Shown: one piece after another, positions 1-8,061 of the stretch
Layout of the letters: each line of letters opens with the position of its first letter
Position numbering within the stretch: the stretch's first letter is position 1
Assembly: GCA_046349875.1 (NCBI GenBank)
Contig: JAXMBN010000006.1
Span: 1-64,000, forward strand
DNA: 64,000 nucleotides
DNA from: JAXMBN01 sp046349875
GTDB taxonomy: Bacteria > Planctomycetota > Planctomycetia > Pirellulales > Pirellulaceae
Direction: 5' to 3'
Notes under the pieces: generated by a model
The model's input: the letters and a program-made list of their open reading frames with translations, nothing else
Databases searched by the model: none
What the model was told of the DNA's origin: nothing
Program-made: the position numbers and the translations under genes

Positions 1-470
1 TTCGACAAAATGCGAATCGAAGACGACGGGATGCGAGACTGGTTCAGGGCGGTGCTTGCATCAAAGACCAAAGATGCTCAAAACGAGTCCCGTGCTCAGC
101 GATCCGAACTGCAGCGGCAAGAAACGCTCATTGCGGCTCAGCAGGATCGACTGCTCAACCTGCGAATCGACGACCAGATCGATGAGAAGGCGTTCAATCG
201 CAAGCAAACGGAGCTTCGAGACCGCCTTGCTGCGATCAAACTTCAGGCTGATGTCCTCGATCGGACTAGGGATGAAAACGCCGAATTAGCGTCCAGGGTG
301 TTTGAACTTTCGCAAACGCTTCGCCAGAAATGGCTTACGGCGAATTATGCTGAAAAACGCAAGATACTCGAAATCGTCTGGTTGAACTGCACGCTCGTCG
401 ACGCAACTCTTTGTCCCACAATAAGAAAGCCCTTCGACGTACTCGCCGAAGGGCCTTTTGTTCCAGATAG

Positions 471-480
<10 letters not shown>
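1..480 (+). CDS. Serine site-specific recombinase, C-terminal part (5' truncated by window)
   Basis: The frame is open from base 1, so the N-terminal catalytic resolvase domain lies outside the window. The visible ~159 residues are the coiled-coil tail seen in large serine recombinases: a long charged helix (LQRQETLIAAQQDRLLNLR region), FELSQTLRQKW, then KRKILEIVWLNCTL and the terminal RKPFDVLAEG stretch that I recognise from planctomycete recombinases. In the family this tail follows the zinc ribbon and controls synapsis and directionality. The TAA stop lies inside the 3' end of the opposite-strand tRNA-Ala gene, so element and tRNA meet here. Without the catalytic domain I cannot say whether the enzyme is active. 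Confidence 0.8.
424..460 (-). terminator. Hairpin terminator downstream of tRNA-Ala, inside recombinase codons
   Basis: Read on the minus strand, GCCCTTCG and CGAAGGGC form an 8-bp stem with a ~10-nt loop, followed by CTTTCTTATT. It starts about 10 nt past the tRNA 3' end and fits a Rho-independent terminator. The same bases encode the recombinase residues RKPFDVLAEGPF, so the hairpin may partly be a by-product of that conserved coding sequence. Confidence 0.55.
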
Positions 481-543
<63 letters not shown>

Positions 544-737
544 GGGATTGTTTTCTTGACCAATTTTCCAGTCGGCTGGCGAGGCAAAATGCGGTGACCA
601 TTCGACGGTTTTTTGGCGAAGAAGACGCTAAAATTATCAATGACTCCGTACCATGTCAAGGAGGTTACTCCCACGGGTTCGGGCTTTCTCAAGATCCCAT
701 GGGTCGCCAGCAATCTTCGGGGGATCAGAGGTTTGGC

Positions 738-1358
738 ATGAAAATTCCAAGACGAATTCGAGCCATCTCGCGGGGCGTCAGTTTGGTGGAATTGATTGTG
801 GTTCTGACCATTCTCTCCGTTCTACTCGCACTGTTGTTACCAGCCGTGCAATCGGCACGCGAACGCGCTCGCGAAGCCGTCTGTAAAAACAATCTCTATC
901 AGCTCAATCTAGCCCTGACTCACTATTCCGAAACCCACAAAAAAATCCCTGCCGCGCCTCGCGATGGTTGGGTAAGCGGTTGGTGTTGGGAGGTGCTTCC
1001 CTACATCGAGCAACAGAGTCTTTACAATTCGGCGCAGACTCCGCTTACCATCGCTGCAGCACCCATTCCCCTTCGATCATCACCTCGTTTGTTTCGATGT
1101 CCGCGAAGAACTTCGTTACAACCTATTGCGGACCAAGAGTGGTGGCCGTCACATTACGTGATGACTTCGAATGCTCGCCGCGAATATTTCAATTTGTGGG
1201 ACGCGCCTCTCGATCTTCGCGTCTCTTGGGCCAACAGCCCCGAGCAACCGCGAACGGCAATCGGTCGCTCCAAAGGTCCGCACCACAATGGTTTCTTTTT
1301 GACGCATGGTGCTCAGCAAGGTGTCGAATTCATCATCGATGGCGTATCGGTGCGCTGA
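738..1358 (+). CDS. DUF1559-type protein with prepilin N-terminus, apparently C-terminally truncated
   Basis: The ATG at 738 is chosen because it places a type IV prepilin-like leader at the N-terminus: short basic stretch, then GVSLVELIVVLTILSVLLALLLPAVQ (cut after G, E at +5) and the SARERAREAVCKNNLYQLNLAL helix. This is the family signature of DUF1559 proteins, which are massively expanded in planctomycetes and thought to be envelope or surface proteins. Family members normally run past 300 residues and contain a DGTSNT-like motif. This one reaches IIDGVSVR and stops at 206 residues, 32 bp before the next gene. It is probably a truncated copy. An in-frame upstream extension to 594 lacks any leader and is not supported. 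Confidence 0.75.
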   Translation: MKIPRRIRAISRGVSLVELIVVLTILSVLLALLLPAVQSARERAREAVCKNNLYQLNLALTHYSETHKKIPAAPRDGWVSGWCWEVLPYIEQQSLYNSAQTPLTIAAAPIPLRSSPRLFRCPRRTSLQPIADQEWWPSHYVMTSNARREYFNLWDAPLDLRVSWANSPEQPRTAIGRSKGPHHNGFFLTHGAQQGVEFIIDGVSVR

Positions 1359-1390
1359 GGCGACTCCATTTCAATGATGCAGGATTGTGC

Positions 1391-2320
1391 ATGGCTTGTC
1401 TCGATAGTTTTCCTTGGATGGGACTCGTTGCGATTCGCGTATTGGTCAACCCGCTTTCCAACGTGTGTCAAAAGGAATTGACCCATCGCAAGGTTGATCC
1501 AGTTAAGGTCATCCAGCGGACGCATGCTCTCCTCGTAATTCCTGCACTCCTCTCCATCCCGTTTCTCACACCGCCTCGAGCATGGTTGCTGTTTCTCGCC
1601 TCGATGACGTGGTGTGCTTTGCTTGCCGTTTTCAGCAATGTCCTCTTGGTGCAAGCGCTCAAGCGAGCCGACTTGTCTTTGCTTGGTCCGGTGAACACCT
1701 ACAAATCCATACTCGGAATGGGTTTGGCATGGATCGTCTTGGGGGAAGTCCCAACAGGATGGGGTTTGCTGGGGATGGGATTGATATTCATAGGGAGTTA
1801 CGCTTTGATGGATCGCGATCCCAATCCATCGTCGGTAGCGTGGGTAGCGTTGATTCAGAATCCCGGGGTCCAGCTTCGTCTCGCGGCTCTTGTGTTCAGC
1901 GCGGCCGAGGCCGTGTTTCTCAAACGAGCCATGGAGTATGCCGATGCCTCCACAACGATGGTTGCGTGGATCTTGTTGGGCTATGTCATCGCTGTGGGGA
2001 TGAACTATGGAATGAATCTATGGAGTCAGTCACAAGCGACAAGATTCATTCAAGAGGTATCGACTCGTGAGTCGGCGAACAGGTGGCTGTGGATCGCCTT
2101 GGCTTCGACCACAGGATTGATGCAATGGTCGACCTTGCTTTGTTTTGAACGCGTGCAAGTCGGATACTCGTTAGCTCTCTTTCAGCTCTCGGCTGTAGTG
2201 AGCGTCGTCATGGGGTATTGGTTCTTTCGCGAGTCGCATTTCGGCCGACGCTTGATCGGCGCTGGGCTGATGACGGTGGGGGCTATCCTTATCATGCAAA
2301 TGGGGCGTCCCGCTCCTTAG
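1391..2320 (+). CDS. EamA/DMT-family membrane transporter
   Basis: The product is about 309 residues with ten probable hydrophobic segments arranged as two repeats of five, the layout of drug/metabolite transporters. Typical family sequence is visible: LGPVNTYKSILGMGLAWIVLGEVPT at the end of repeat one and QLSAVVSVVMGYWFFRES at the end of repeat two. Both match the helix that ends in a conserved Glu. The substrate cannot be inferred. The start at 1391 follows directly on the truncated DUF1559 gene; ATG 1420 is an alternative. The gene converges on the beta-barrel gene at 3124-2366. Confidence 0.8.
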   Translation: MACLDSFPWMGLVAIRVLVNPLSNVCQKELTHRKVDPVKVIQRTHALLVIPALLSIPFLTPPRAWLLFLASMTWCALLAVFSNVLLVQALKRADLSLLGPVNTYKSILGMGLAWIVLGEVPTGWGLLGMGLIFIGSYALMDRDPNPSSVAWVALIQNPGVQLRLAALVFSAAEAVFLKRAMEYADASTTMVAWILLGYVIAVGMNYGMNLWSQSQATRFIQEVSTRESANRWLWIALASTTGLMQWSTLLCFERVQVGYSLALFQLSAVVSVVMGYWFFRESHFGRRLIGAGLMTVGAILIMQMGRPAP

Positions 2321-2335
2321 TACGCGACGCCCCAT
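2300..2335. terminator. Perfect 10-bp hairpin between convergent genes
   Basis: ATGGGGCGTC and GACGCCCCAT can pair perfectly around a 16-nt loop that contains the EamA stop codon. It separates two convergent genes and may end transcription from both sides. There is no clear T-run on the plus strand and only TTTG on the minus strand, so the terminator reading is tentative. Confidence 0.45.
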
Positions 2336-2365
2336 GGTGAATTTCTTGCCGGTCCATTCTAGAAG

Positions 2366-3124
2366 TTAGCGACGGAACTGAATGCCGCCGATGACATTAT
2401 GGGACAGGTATTCAAACTGTCCTAGCGGAATCGAATTGCCAACGAGCTCCGTTTGCGTTGTTCCGAAGAATCGGTATTCCGCGAAGAGTGCGGAGCAACG
2501 ACCGGTGTGGAACAGTGCGCCTGCGAAACCTTGATAGGCAAATACCGTATCATCGATTTCGAATTGAGTTGCATTGGTTGAAAAATCGCCATCGAGAATC
2601 GCGACACCAATACCGCCACCCACATACGGCGTTATCTTGTTGCAGTTGCGATTTCCAAAATCATAGACAAGGTTCGTCATGCCCGAGAAGACATTGAGAT
2701 CGCCATCCCATTGTTGAGGAACGCGTTGATTGTTGAAAGGAGTCGATGACCACTGGTCCGCCTGATTGAACCGATAGGCGAACTCGGCTTCCGCACGAAG
2801 GTGGCATCCAATCTGTTTTCCGAAAGCCGTACCCAAGAGGAATCCGTCCGAAAAATCCCCTTGACGCTCGACGACGCTATCTGCGCCTCGGTAGCTAAGC
2901 ACATGGGACCAACCACCGAAGAGGGAAAGGTAGCGTCCACATCCATCGCAACACGTTTGAGTGTCACATCCATCGCAGGACGGATCGATGCAGGCGGATC
3001 GATCGCAATCCTGAGCCTGATCGCATTGAGGCCTAAAATTCCAGCGGTTGGCAAGGTTTAGGTCGGCCCATCCCGTGGAAGCGATGGTAGCGATCATGAC
3101 GATTGTAAGCATCCATTTCTTCAT
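2366..3124 (-). CDS. Outer-membrane beta-barrel-like protein with Cys-rich N-terminal insert
   Basis: The start at 3124 has an AAGGAG ribosome site and gives a clean signal peptide (MKKWMLTIVMIATIASTGWA). After ~15 mature residues comes a segment of about 30 residues with eight cysteines (CDQAQDCDRSAC, then IDPSCDGCDTQTCCDGC). The rest reads as alternating strands with glycines and aromatics (YLSLFGGWSHV, AEAEFAYRFN, NLVYDFGNR, PYVGGGIGVAIL, HNVIGGIQFRR). This matches eight-stranded OmpA/OmpW-like barrels found through OMP_b-brl models. The Cys block could be disulfide-bonded or bind metal; I know no function for it. Confidence 0.72.
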   Translation of the reverse strand: MKKWMLTIVMIATIASTGWADLNLANRWNFRPQCDQAQDCDRSACIDPSCDGCDTQTCCDGCGRYLSLFGGWSHVLSYRGADSVVERQGDFSDGFLLGTAFGKQIGCHLRAEAEFAYRFNQADQWSSTPFNNQRVPQQWDGDLNVFSGMTNLVYDFGNRNCNKITPYVGGGIGVAILDGDFSTNATQFEIDDTVFAYQGFAGALFHTGRCSALFAEYRFFGTTQTELVGNSIPLGQFEYLSHNVIGGIQFRR

Positions 3125-3305
3125 CACCGCAAAACTCCTTTTTGCTTGATTGATTTTGGGATCCACGAGGATCCTCATTGAGTTCTCGATACTGCCTTGG
3201 GGCGGGGAGCAGCAAATACCCACGGTTGGTGTGAATTGAATTCCAGTGTTCGTTGCATTCGGCAAGCGTGTTACAATCGGTAGGCAAAGCTTCCAAGACG
3301 AATCC

Positions 3306-3833
3306 ATGCCTTTAAGACAAGGGAGTGCTCCAATCCAAGAGATCGAGATCCGGGAAACCTATGAAGAAGCAACCCTCGAAGGGATTCGAGTGTTATTTCG
3401 CGAATACCAAGCCATGATTGGTAATGTCGTTTGCTTCCAGGATTTTCAGGCCGAGGTGCAGTCACTACCTGGTCGCTATGCGCCACCGCGTGGATGTCTT
3501 GTGCATGCCCTCGTTGATGGCCGTTTAGCAGGTGTGGTTGCTCTGCGAGGTTTGGCGCCGCAATGGGCAGAAGTCAAGCGGCTCTATGTGCGACCAGAGT
3601 ACCGTAGCCTTGGTATAGGGCGAAGATTGATGGAAGCGGTACTGGAACGAGCGCAGCGGCTCGAATTTCAGCGAGTCGTACTCGACACGCTTCCCTCGAT
3701 GCTCGAAGCACATCGACTCTATCAGCAAATTGGCTTTCAAGAGATCGAAGCCTACTACGAGAATCCCGTACCGGGCACCCGATTTTTCGAATACCGTTGG
3801 CACCACGAGCAAGCGGAAGAGAGTACTCGCTAA
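3306..3833 (+). CDS. GNAT-family N-acetyltransferase
   Basis: The product is about 175 residues, counted from ATG 3306. The acetyl-CoA-binding motif A is clear: EVKRLYVRPEYRSLGIGRRL holds the R/Q-x-x-G-x-G/A loop (RSLGIG) followed by the alpha3 helix. Downstream, LDTLPSMLEAHRLYQQIGFQE is motif B, with the usual Tyr and GF. The acceptor is unknown; such stand-alone members acetylate amines, amino acids, antibiotics or protein N-termini. The ORF extends upstream to 3246 without RBS support, so the shorter start was used. Confidence 0.82.
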   Translation: MPLRQGSAPIQEIEIRETYEEATLEGIRVLFREYQAMIGNVVCFQDFQAEVQSLPGRYAPPRGCLVHALVDGRLAGVVALRGLAPQWAEVKRLYVRPEYRSLGIGRRLMEAVLERAQRLEFQRVVLDTLPSMLEAHRLYQQIGFQEIEAYYENPVPGTRFFEYRWHHEQAEESTR

Positions 3834-3842
3834 GACAAGATC

Positions 3843-4034
3843 TCAAGAGCCACAGCAGTTTTCGATCAAGGCCCTGCATTTGGCACAGGTGAGCTTGGCG
3901 CGGATCTCGATCAAGTCGGTCGAACCGCAGACGTAGCAAACCGGTCGCTCGCAGCGACGGATGGTTGATCCCTGTAAAGAGCCTTGGGGGAGTTTCGGTT
4001 CGCTAGGAGCAGGTAGAGGTTGTGGTGTCATCAA
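3843..4034 (-). CDS. Small zinc-ribbon protein, function unknown
   Basis: The product has 63 residues, with a Pro-rich N-terminus and then CYVCGSTDL...LTCAKCRALIENCCGS, giving two C-x2-C knuckles about 14 residues apart. That spacing is typical of a rubredoxin-like zinc ribbon. Two ATG codons (4034 and 4031) are possible starts. It converges with the acetyltransferase gene 9 bp away. The fold is well supported by the cysteine spacing, the biological role is not. Confidence 0.6.
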   Translation of the reverse strand: MMTPQPLPAPSEPKLPQGSLQGSTIRRCERPVCYVCGSTDLIEIRAKLTCAKCRALIENCCGS

Positions 4035-4156
4035 GGGATTGAACTCGTTCCAATCGTTCCTAAGAAAATTTCTTCTTCGTGTGTCCGGATTGTACTTGAT
4101 CGATCGTCGATGAAAAGAAGATCAGATATTCTCGTTGTTTTCGAAAGGCACGTCTC

Positions 4157-4693
4157 ATGCATTCACGTCGTTTTCTTGCAATGCTCGCGATCGTTTTGGC
4201 ACTGGGGGCGACCATAGTCGCCCAGGAAAAGAACGGTCCCAAACGTATTCGCCAGCTGGAACCGAATGCCGAATCCCCAAAAGCCAAGCTCAGTGACTTG
4301 CAGTGGATTGTCGGGACTTGGAATGGAAAAGGGCTTGGTGGTAACAACGATGAAGTTTGGTCCTCGGCCGAATCGGGAAGCATGATGGGAATGTATCGTC
4401 ACCACAAGGATGGCAAGATCGTGTTTTACGAGCTGATGATCATCACGGAAGAGAAAGGATCGCTTCTGCTACGTATCAAGCACTTCGATGCACAGCTCAA
4501 AGGGTGGGAATCGCGCGAAGAATCCAAGGAATTTCCCTTGGTTGCAGTAGAAAAGGATGCGGTCTATTTTGCCGGCCTCAGTTTTCATCGAGTCAACGCG
4601 AATCGCATCGACGTCGACGTAGCGATCCAAGGCAAAGATGGGAAATCGGAAGAGCTACGGTTTGAGTACCAACGCGTTGCGAACCAGCCGTAG
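4157..4693 (+). CDS. Exported DUF6265-like protein
   Basis: The product has 178 residues, with a signal peptide MHSRRFLAMLAIVLALGATIVAQ and a GAAAGG-like ribosome site just upstream. After a short linker, LSDLQWIVGTWNGKG, EVWSSAESGSMMGMYRH and FYELMIITEE follow the pattern of DUF6265 domains. These form a small lipocalin-like or beta-sandwich domain (the W-x-x-G-x-W start is characteristic). The role is unknown; the protein is probably periplasmic. It stands alone. Confidence 0.72.
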   Translation: MHSRRFLAMLAIVLALGATIVAQEKNGPKRIRQLEPNAESPKAKLSDLQWIVGTWNGKGLGGNNDEVWSSAESGSMMGMYRHHKDGKIVFYELMIITEEKGSLLLRIKHFDAQLKGWESREESKEFPLVAVEKDAVYFAGLSFHRVNANRIDVDVAIQGKDGKSEELRFEYQRVANQP

Positions 4694-4886
4694 ATTCTCA
4701 ATGGACCCCTCGTGGGAGATATTCGGCGTCGATGAAAGACTCGAAGATTCCGCTAGAGACTTAATCGCGAACAAAATGGTGGAACCAATGTCGATTGAAA
4801 GCAAGGCTGATCGACCTAGGTTGCTTTCTCAACGAAGAAGGTAACAATCCGGCCCCTAAACACCCCTTTTATCAGGAACTCGTATC

Positions 4887-5309
4887 GTGGAAGTTACACC
4901 CTATCTCTTTTTTTCAGGCCGCTGTGAAGAAGCCTTGGAGTTCTATACCAAGGCGTTGGGAGCCAGCGTTGAAATGAAAATGAAGTTCAACGAAAGCCCC
5001 ATGCCTCCACCTCCTGGAATGTTGCAGGCGGGATTTGAAAACAAGATCATGCATTCTAGTTTCACGATCGAAGGAAAGCGTATCATGGCCTCGGATGGGT
5101 GCGATGATCGTTCTAAATTCGATGGATTTCGACTGGTTTTGTCGGTCGATTCTGAAGCGAAGGCCCATGAAGTCTTCAATTCCTTGGCCGCGGGCGGTAC
5201 AGTGCAGATGCCGCTGACTTCAACGTTTTGGTCACCATGCTACGGTATGGTTACCGATCAGTTTCAAGTGGGATGGATGGTGATGGTGCCAGGCCCACCA
5301 GGTCCATAG
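4887..5309 (+). CDS. VOC-family (PhnB/glyoxalase-like) protein
   Basis: The product has 140 residues, starting at GTG 4887. VTPYLFFSGRCEEALEFYTKALGA is the classical start of PhnB-like members of the vicinal-oxygen-chelate superfamily, followed by IMHSSFTIEGKRIMASD (beta-strand carrying a His) and the second beta-alpha-beta module ending FWSPCYGMVTDQFQVGWMV. These proteins resemble 3-demethylubiquinone methyltransferase-like domains. Metal ligands are incompletely conserved in the group and the substrate is generally unknown. The 190 bp upstream contain no supported gene. Confidence 0.82.
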   Translation: MEVTPYLFFSGRCEEALEFYTKALGASVEMKMKFNESPMPPPPGMLQAGFENKIMHSSFTIEGKRIMASDGCDDRSKFDGFRLVLSVDSEAKAHEVFNSLAAGGTVQMPLTSTFWSPCYGMVTDQFQVGWMVMVPGPPGP

Positions 5310-5374
5310 AGATCGATCACAAAATCTCTCATTGGGGGCTCGAATGGTTAGAGTTCGAGTCGTCTTTCGTTTGA

Positions 5375-6550
5375 TTACAGCTTGCCGGAAACGAATACTT
5401 GTTTCACGTGCAAGCGATTGGACAGAACGACCAGGTCAGCTTGTTTGCCGACCTCGATACTGCCCGTGCGATCCGCGATGCCTGTTCTTTCTGCAGGTGT
5501 AAGGCTGGCCATGCGGATGACTTCGGGAAGCGAAGCCGATGTTGATCGTTTCATGATTCGAACCATGTGGTCCATCCCTTGCACCGAACTGGCAAGGCTA
5601 CCGTCGGTGGCCCAACCTACTTTTCCATCGCTATCGAACCATGTTCCATCGTCGAGCGACCCAAAGCGATAACGTCCCGGACGAAGGTCGAGCCCTCGAT
5701 TGGAATCGGTAACTATCAGCAATCGATGGGGACCGATCATGCGGTAGGCAAACTCGAGTAGTTCACTCGAAAGATGTTGGCCATCAGCGATCACTTCAGT
5801 GCTCATTTCGCGGTTCGCCAGGACAAATTCTGCCATGCTCGCTTGCATGGGAACGCCAAACCGTTGTCGCAACGAGGGAATGGAACTCATCGCGCACCAA
5901 AAGTGATCGACGTGCCGCATCCCGCAATCAAATGCTCTTTGCATTTCATGCCAGCTCGAGTTGGAATGGCCACACGTGACGAGGCATTTTCGCTTGGTTG
6001 CATAGCGATAGAACGCAGTTGCCTGATCGAGTTCTGCCGCACAGGTAGCGATGCGGATTAGACCGGTCCGAAAATACTTTTGGTATTCCTTGGCTTCGGG
6101 CGAGCGTCTTCCATGAGGCGAGTGACAGCCCACTTTGTCCTCGGCAAAATAGGGGCCATACAAGTGAATTCCTTCGATGTGAATGCGATCGATGAGCTGC
6201 TTGCGAGCTTGTTGGCAAGCGGCAATCATCGCTTCAATTTGCGATGGAGTACCGGTGGTCGTGGTCGGAAACAGAGTCGTTGTGCCATGATGTCGATGAG
6301 CTTCGCACGCTAAGACAAATGCATCGACCGTTCCATCCATGAAGTCGGCCCCGGCTCCGCCATGCACATGAATATCGATGAAGCCAGGGCTGAGGTAGGC
6401 TCCTCCGATATCGATCACCTCCCCTTGAAGCTTCGAGCGAGTCTTACGATGGATGGCCGCAATCCTGCCGTCTTCGACAACGAGCGATGCATCGTCGAGA
6501 ATTGTATCGGGCAGGATCAACTTGGCGTGGATGAACGTACAACGCGACAT
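5375..6550 (-). CDS. nagA: N-acetylglucosamine-6-phosphate deacetylase-like amidohydrolase
   Basis: The 391 residues cover the whole NagA family: an N-terminal beta-sandwich strand set, HVHGGAG at 61-67, FPTTTTG, GHSNSS with His195, the RHVDHFWCAM helix with His216, and the catalytic Asp282 in IVTDS. NagA removes acetate from GlcNAc-6-P in amino-sugar use or cell-wall recycling. Odd point: the metal-binding Glu of the usual HLEGP motif is Tyr131 here (HLYGP). The binding site must therefore differ from the E. coli enzyme, and the substrate may as well. It lies 30 bp downstream of the lactonase gene on the same strand, so the two are probably co-transcribed. Confidence 0.8.
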   Translation of the reverse strand: MSRCTFIHAKLILPDTILDDASLVVEDGRIAAIHRKTRSKLQGEVIDIGGAYLSPGFIDIHVHGGAGADFMDGTVDAFVLACEAHRHHGTTTLFPTTTTGTPSQIEAMIAACQQARKQLIDRIHIEGIHLYGPYFAEDKVGCHSPHGRRSPEAKEYQKYFRTGLIRIATCAAELDQATAFYRYATKRKCLVTCGHSNSSWHEMQRAFDCGMRHVDHFWCAMSSIPSLRQRFGVPMQASMAEFVLANREMSTEVIADGQHLSSELLEFAYRMIGPHRLLIVTDSNRGLDLRPGRYRFGSLDDGTWFDSDGKVGWATDGSLASSVQGMDHMVRIMKRSTSASLPEVIRMASLTPAERTGIADRTGSIEVGKQADLVVLSNRLHVKQVFVSGKL

Positions 6551-6580
6551 CGTAGGTGGTGCCCAAGCGAAAAGTTCGTT

Positions 6581-7855
6581 CTACCGACCTGCCGTTTCGA
6601 GAAACACAATGATCGATGGATTGCCTACACCAGCATATTGGCCTGTAAACTGAAGTTTGCCAGTGGTTGGATCTACTTGAAAACAAGTGACGTTGTCGGC
6701 TCGCTGATTACAGCAATAGAGAAATCGACCACTTGGATCGAAGTTGAAACTACGAGGATAATCTCCGCGCGTCCATTCTTCACCAACGTAGGACAAGGTT
6801 CCATCGGTGCCAATTTGAAAGATGCCGATGCTATCGTGGAGTCGATTTCCTACATAAACAAAGCGTCCATTAGGCGATACGAGAATCTCGGAGCAGAAAT
6901 TGCTTCCTTCGTAACCAGGCGGAAGCGTTGAAAGTTCTTGACGCTTGGTAAGGGTGCCGCGTTTCACATCGAAGTCCATCAATGCTACGGTCGATCCTTC
7001 TTCTTGAATGGAATAGAACCAAGGGGACTGTGGATGGAAGGCAAAGTGCCGAGGGCCATCGCCTGCTGGAAGGGCAATCGCTGCAGGTTGATTAGGGGAA
7101 AGTTTGCCAGTTGCTTCATCCATCTTCCATTGGTAGATCTGATCGAGGCCTAAGTCGACGTGAAACACAAACTTGCCACTACGATCCGATTCGATCATGT
7201 GAGCATGCGTACGATCGTGACCACTGATCGCATAGCTTCCTTTCGGAGCATGCGTGGCTTTGGTGGGACCGATCGTTCCTTGATCTTCATGAATGAAAAC
7301 TGCGTTGTTGAGTTTCCCATCAGCGTCGATGGGAAGCACCGAAATGGAACCGCCGAAGTAATTGGCAACCAAGAGATACTTGCCGCTTGGGTGCATGCTA
7401 ACATAAGTTGGTCCAGCGCCACCTGAACGAACCGTGTTGAGCAATGTGAGCTCGCCGGTTTTGCGATCGATGGCAAAGGAGCTTATCGTTCCTTCTTTCT
7501 TATCCCCTTGTCGATCGGTTTCATTGGCCGAATAAAGTCGATTTCCCTTTGCATTGAGAGCCAAGCAACTGGGACTCGTCCCTAGTTCATAGATTCCAAG
7601 CGGCGTCAGCTTGCCTGTTTTTCGATCGACTTCAAATCGATGGATACCGATGCCATTTCCTGGAGGAAGGTCTACTTGGGTTGGGAGTACATCTCGCAGA
7701 GGTGAACTAAAGGTTCCGACGAAGGCAAAGCATTTGCCCCCATCTTGCGATTGCTTCGTTGGCGTTTGGGCGAGTGACAAGTTCGCCAGAGACACCATCG
7801 ACATGGAGAAGAGAATGCAAACCGTCAGGTGAAGGAAGACTCGTTGGCAGCGCAT
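6581..7855 (-). CDS. Exported lactonase-family seven-bladed beta-propeller (6-phosphogluconolactonase-like)
   Basis: The product is about 424 residues counted from the second in-frame ATG, with a signal peptide ending near SLAQ. Repeated blade motifs are visible (GIHRFEVDRKTGKLTPLG, SSFAIDRKTGELTLLN, YQWKMDEATGKLSPNQ, TCFQVDPTTGKLQFTG), plus GPRHFAFHP and NPSIIVF. This is the lactonase/YbhE-type fold, where YbhE hydrolyses 6-phosphogluconolactone. A signal peptide argues against a cytosolic pentose-phosphate role, so an exported sugar-lactone hydrolase is more likely. It leads a probable two-gene unit with the NagA-like gene. Confidence 0.82.
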   Translation of the reverse strand: MRCQRVFLHLTVCILFSMSMVSLANLSLAQTPTKQSQDGGKCFAFVGTFSSPLRDVLPTQVDLPPGNGIGIHRFEVDRKTGKLTPLGIYELGTSPSCLALNAKGNRLYSANETDRQGDKKEGTISSFAIDRKTGELTLLNTVRSGGAGPTYVSMHPSGKYLLVANYFGGSISVLPIDADGKLNNAVFIHEDQGTIGPTKATHAPKGSYAISGHDRTHAHMIESDRSGKFVFHVDLGLDQIYQWKMDEATGKLSPNQPAAIALPAGDGPRHFAFHPQSPWFYSIQEEGSTVALMDFDVKRGTLTKRQELSTLPPGYEGSNFCSEILVSPNGRFVYVGNRLHDSIGIFQIGTDGTLSYVGEEWTRGDYPRSFNFDPSGRFLYCCNQRADNVTCFQVDPTTGKLQFTGQYAGVGNPSIIVFLETAGR

Positions 7856-8061
7856 CGATGGAGGCCTCAAGAAAGGAACTTTGTAGAAAGGTAGGGCAGG
7901 GGATGGAGCAAAAAGTTGGGGTAGGCGACTGGGGCGATAACTCGATAGTTCTAGAACGCGGAGCGTCGCTCGAGTAGTCCTTGGTGAATTTTAACCAGTA
8001 TACTGTGCTTTGATGATACAGTGCTCTCCTGTTGGTGATTCCACGATGCAAGGAGCAAAGC

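Noticed and set aside
968..1390. Upstream extension of the EamA frame
   Set aside because: It overlaps the prepilin-like gene in another frame and shows no family sequence.
4694..4886. Possible small gene before the VOC protein
   Set aside because: The frame is an out-of-phase run from the preceding gene with no recognisable sequence.
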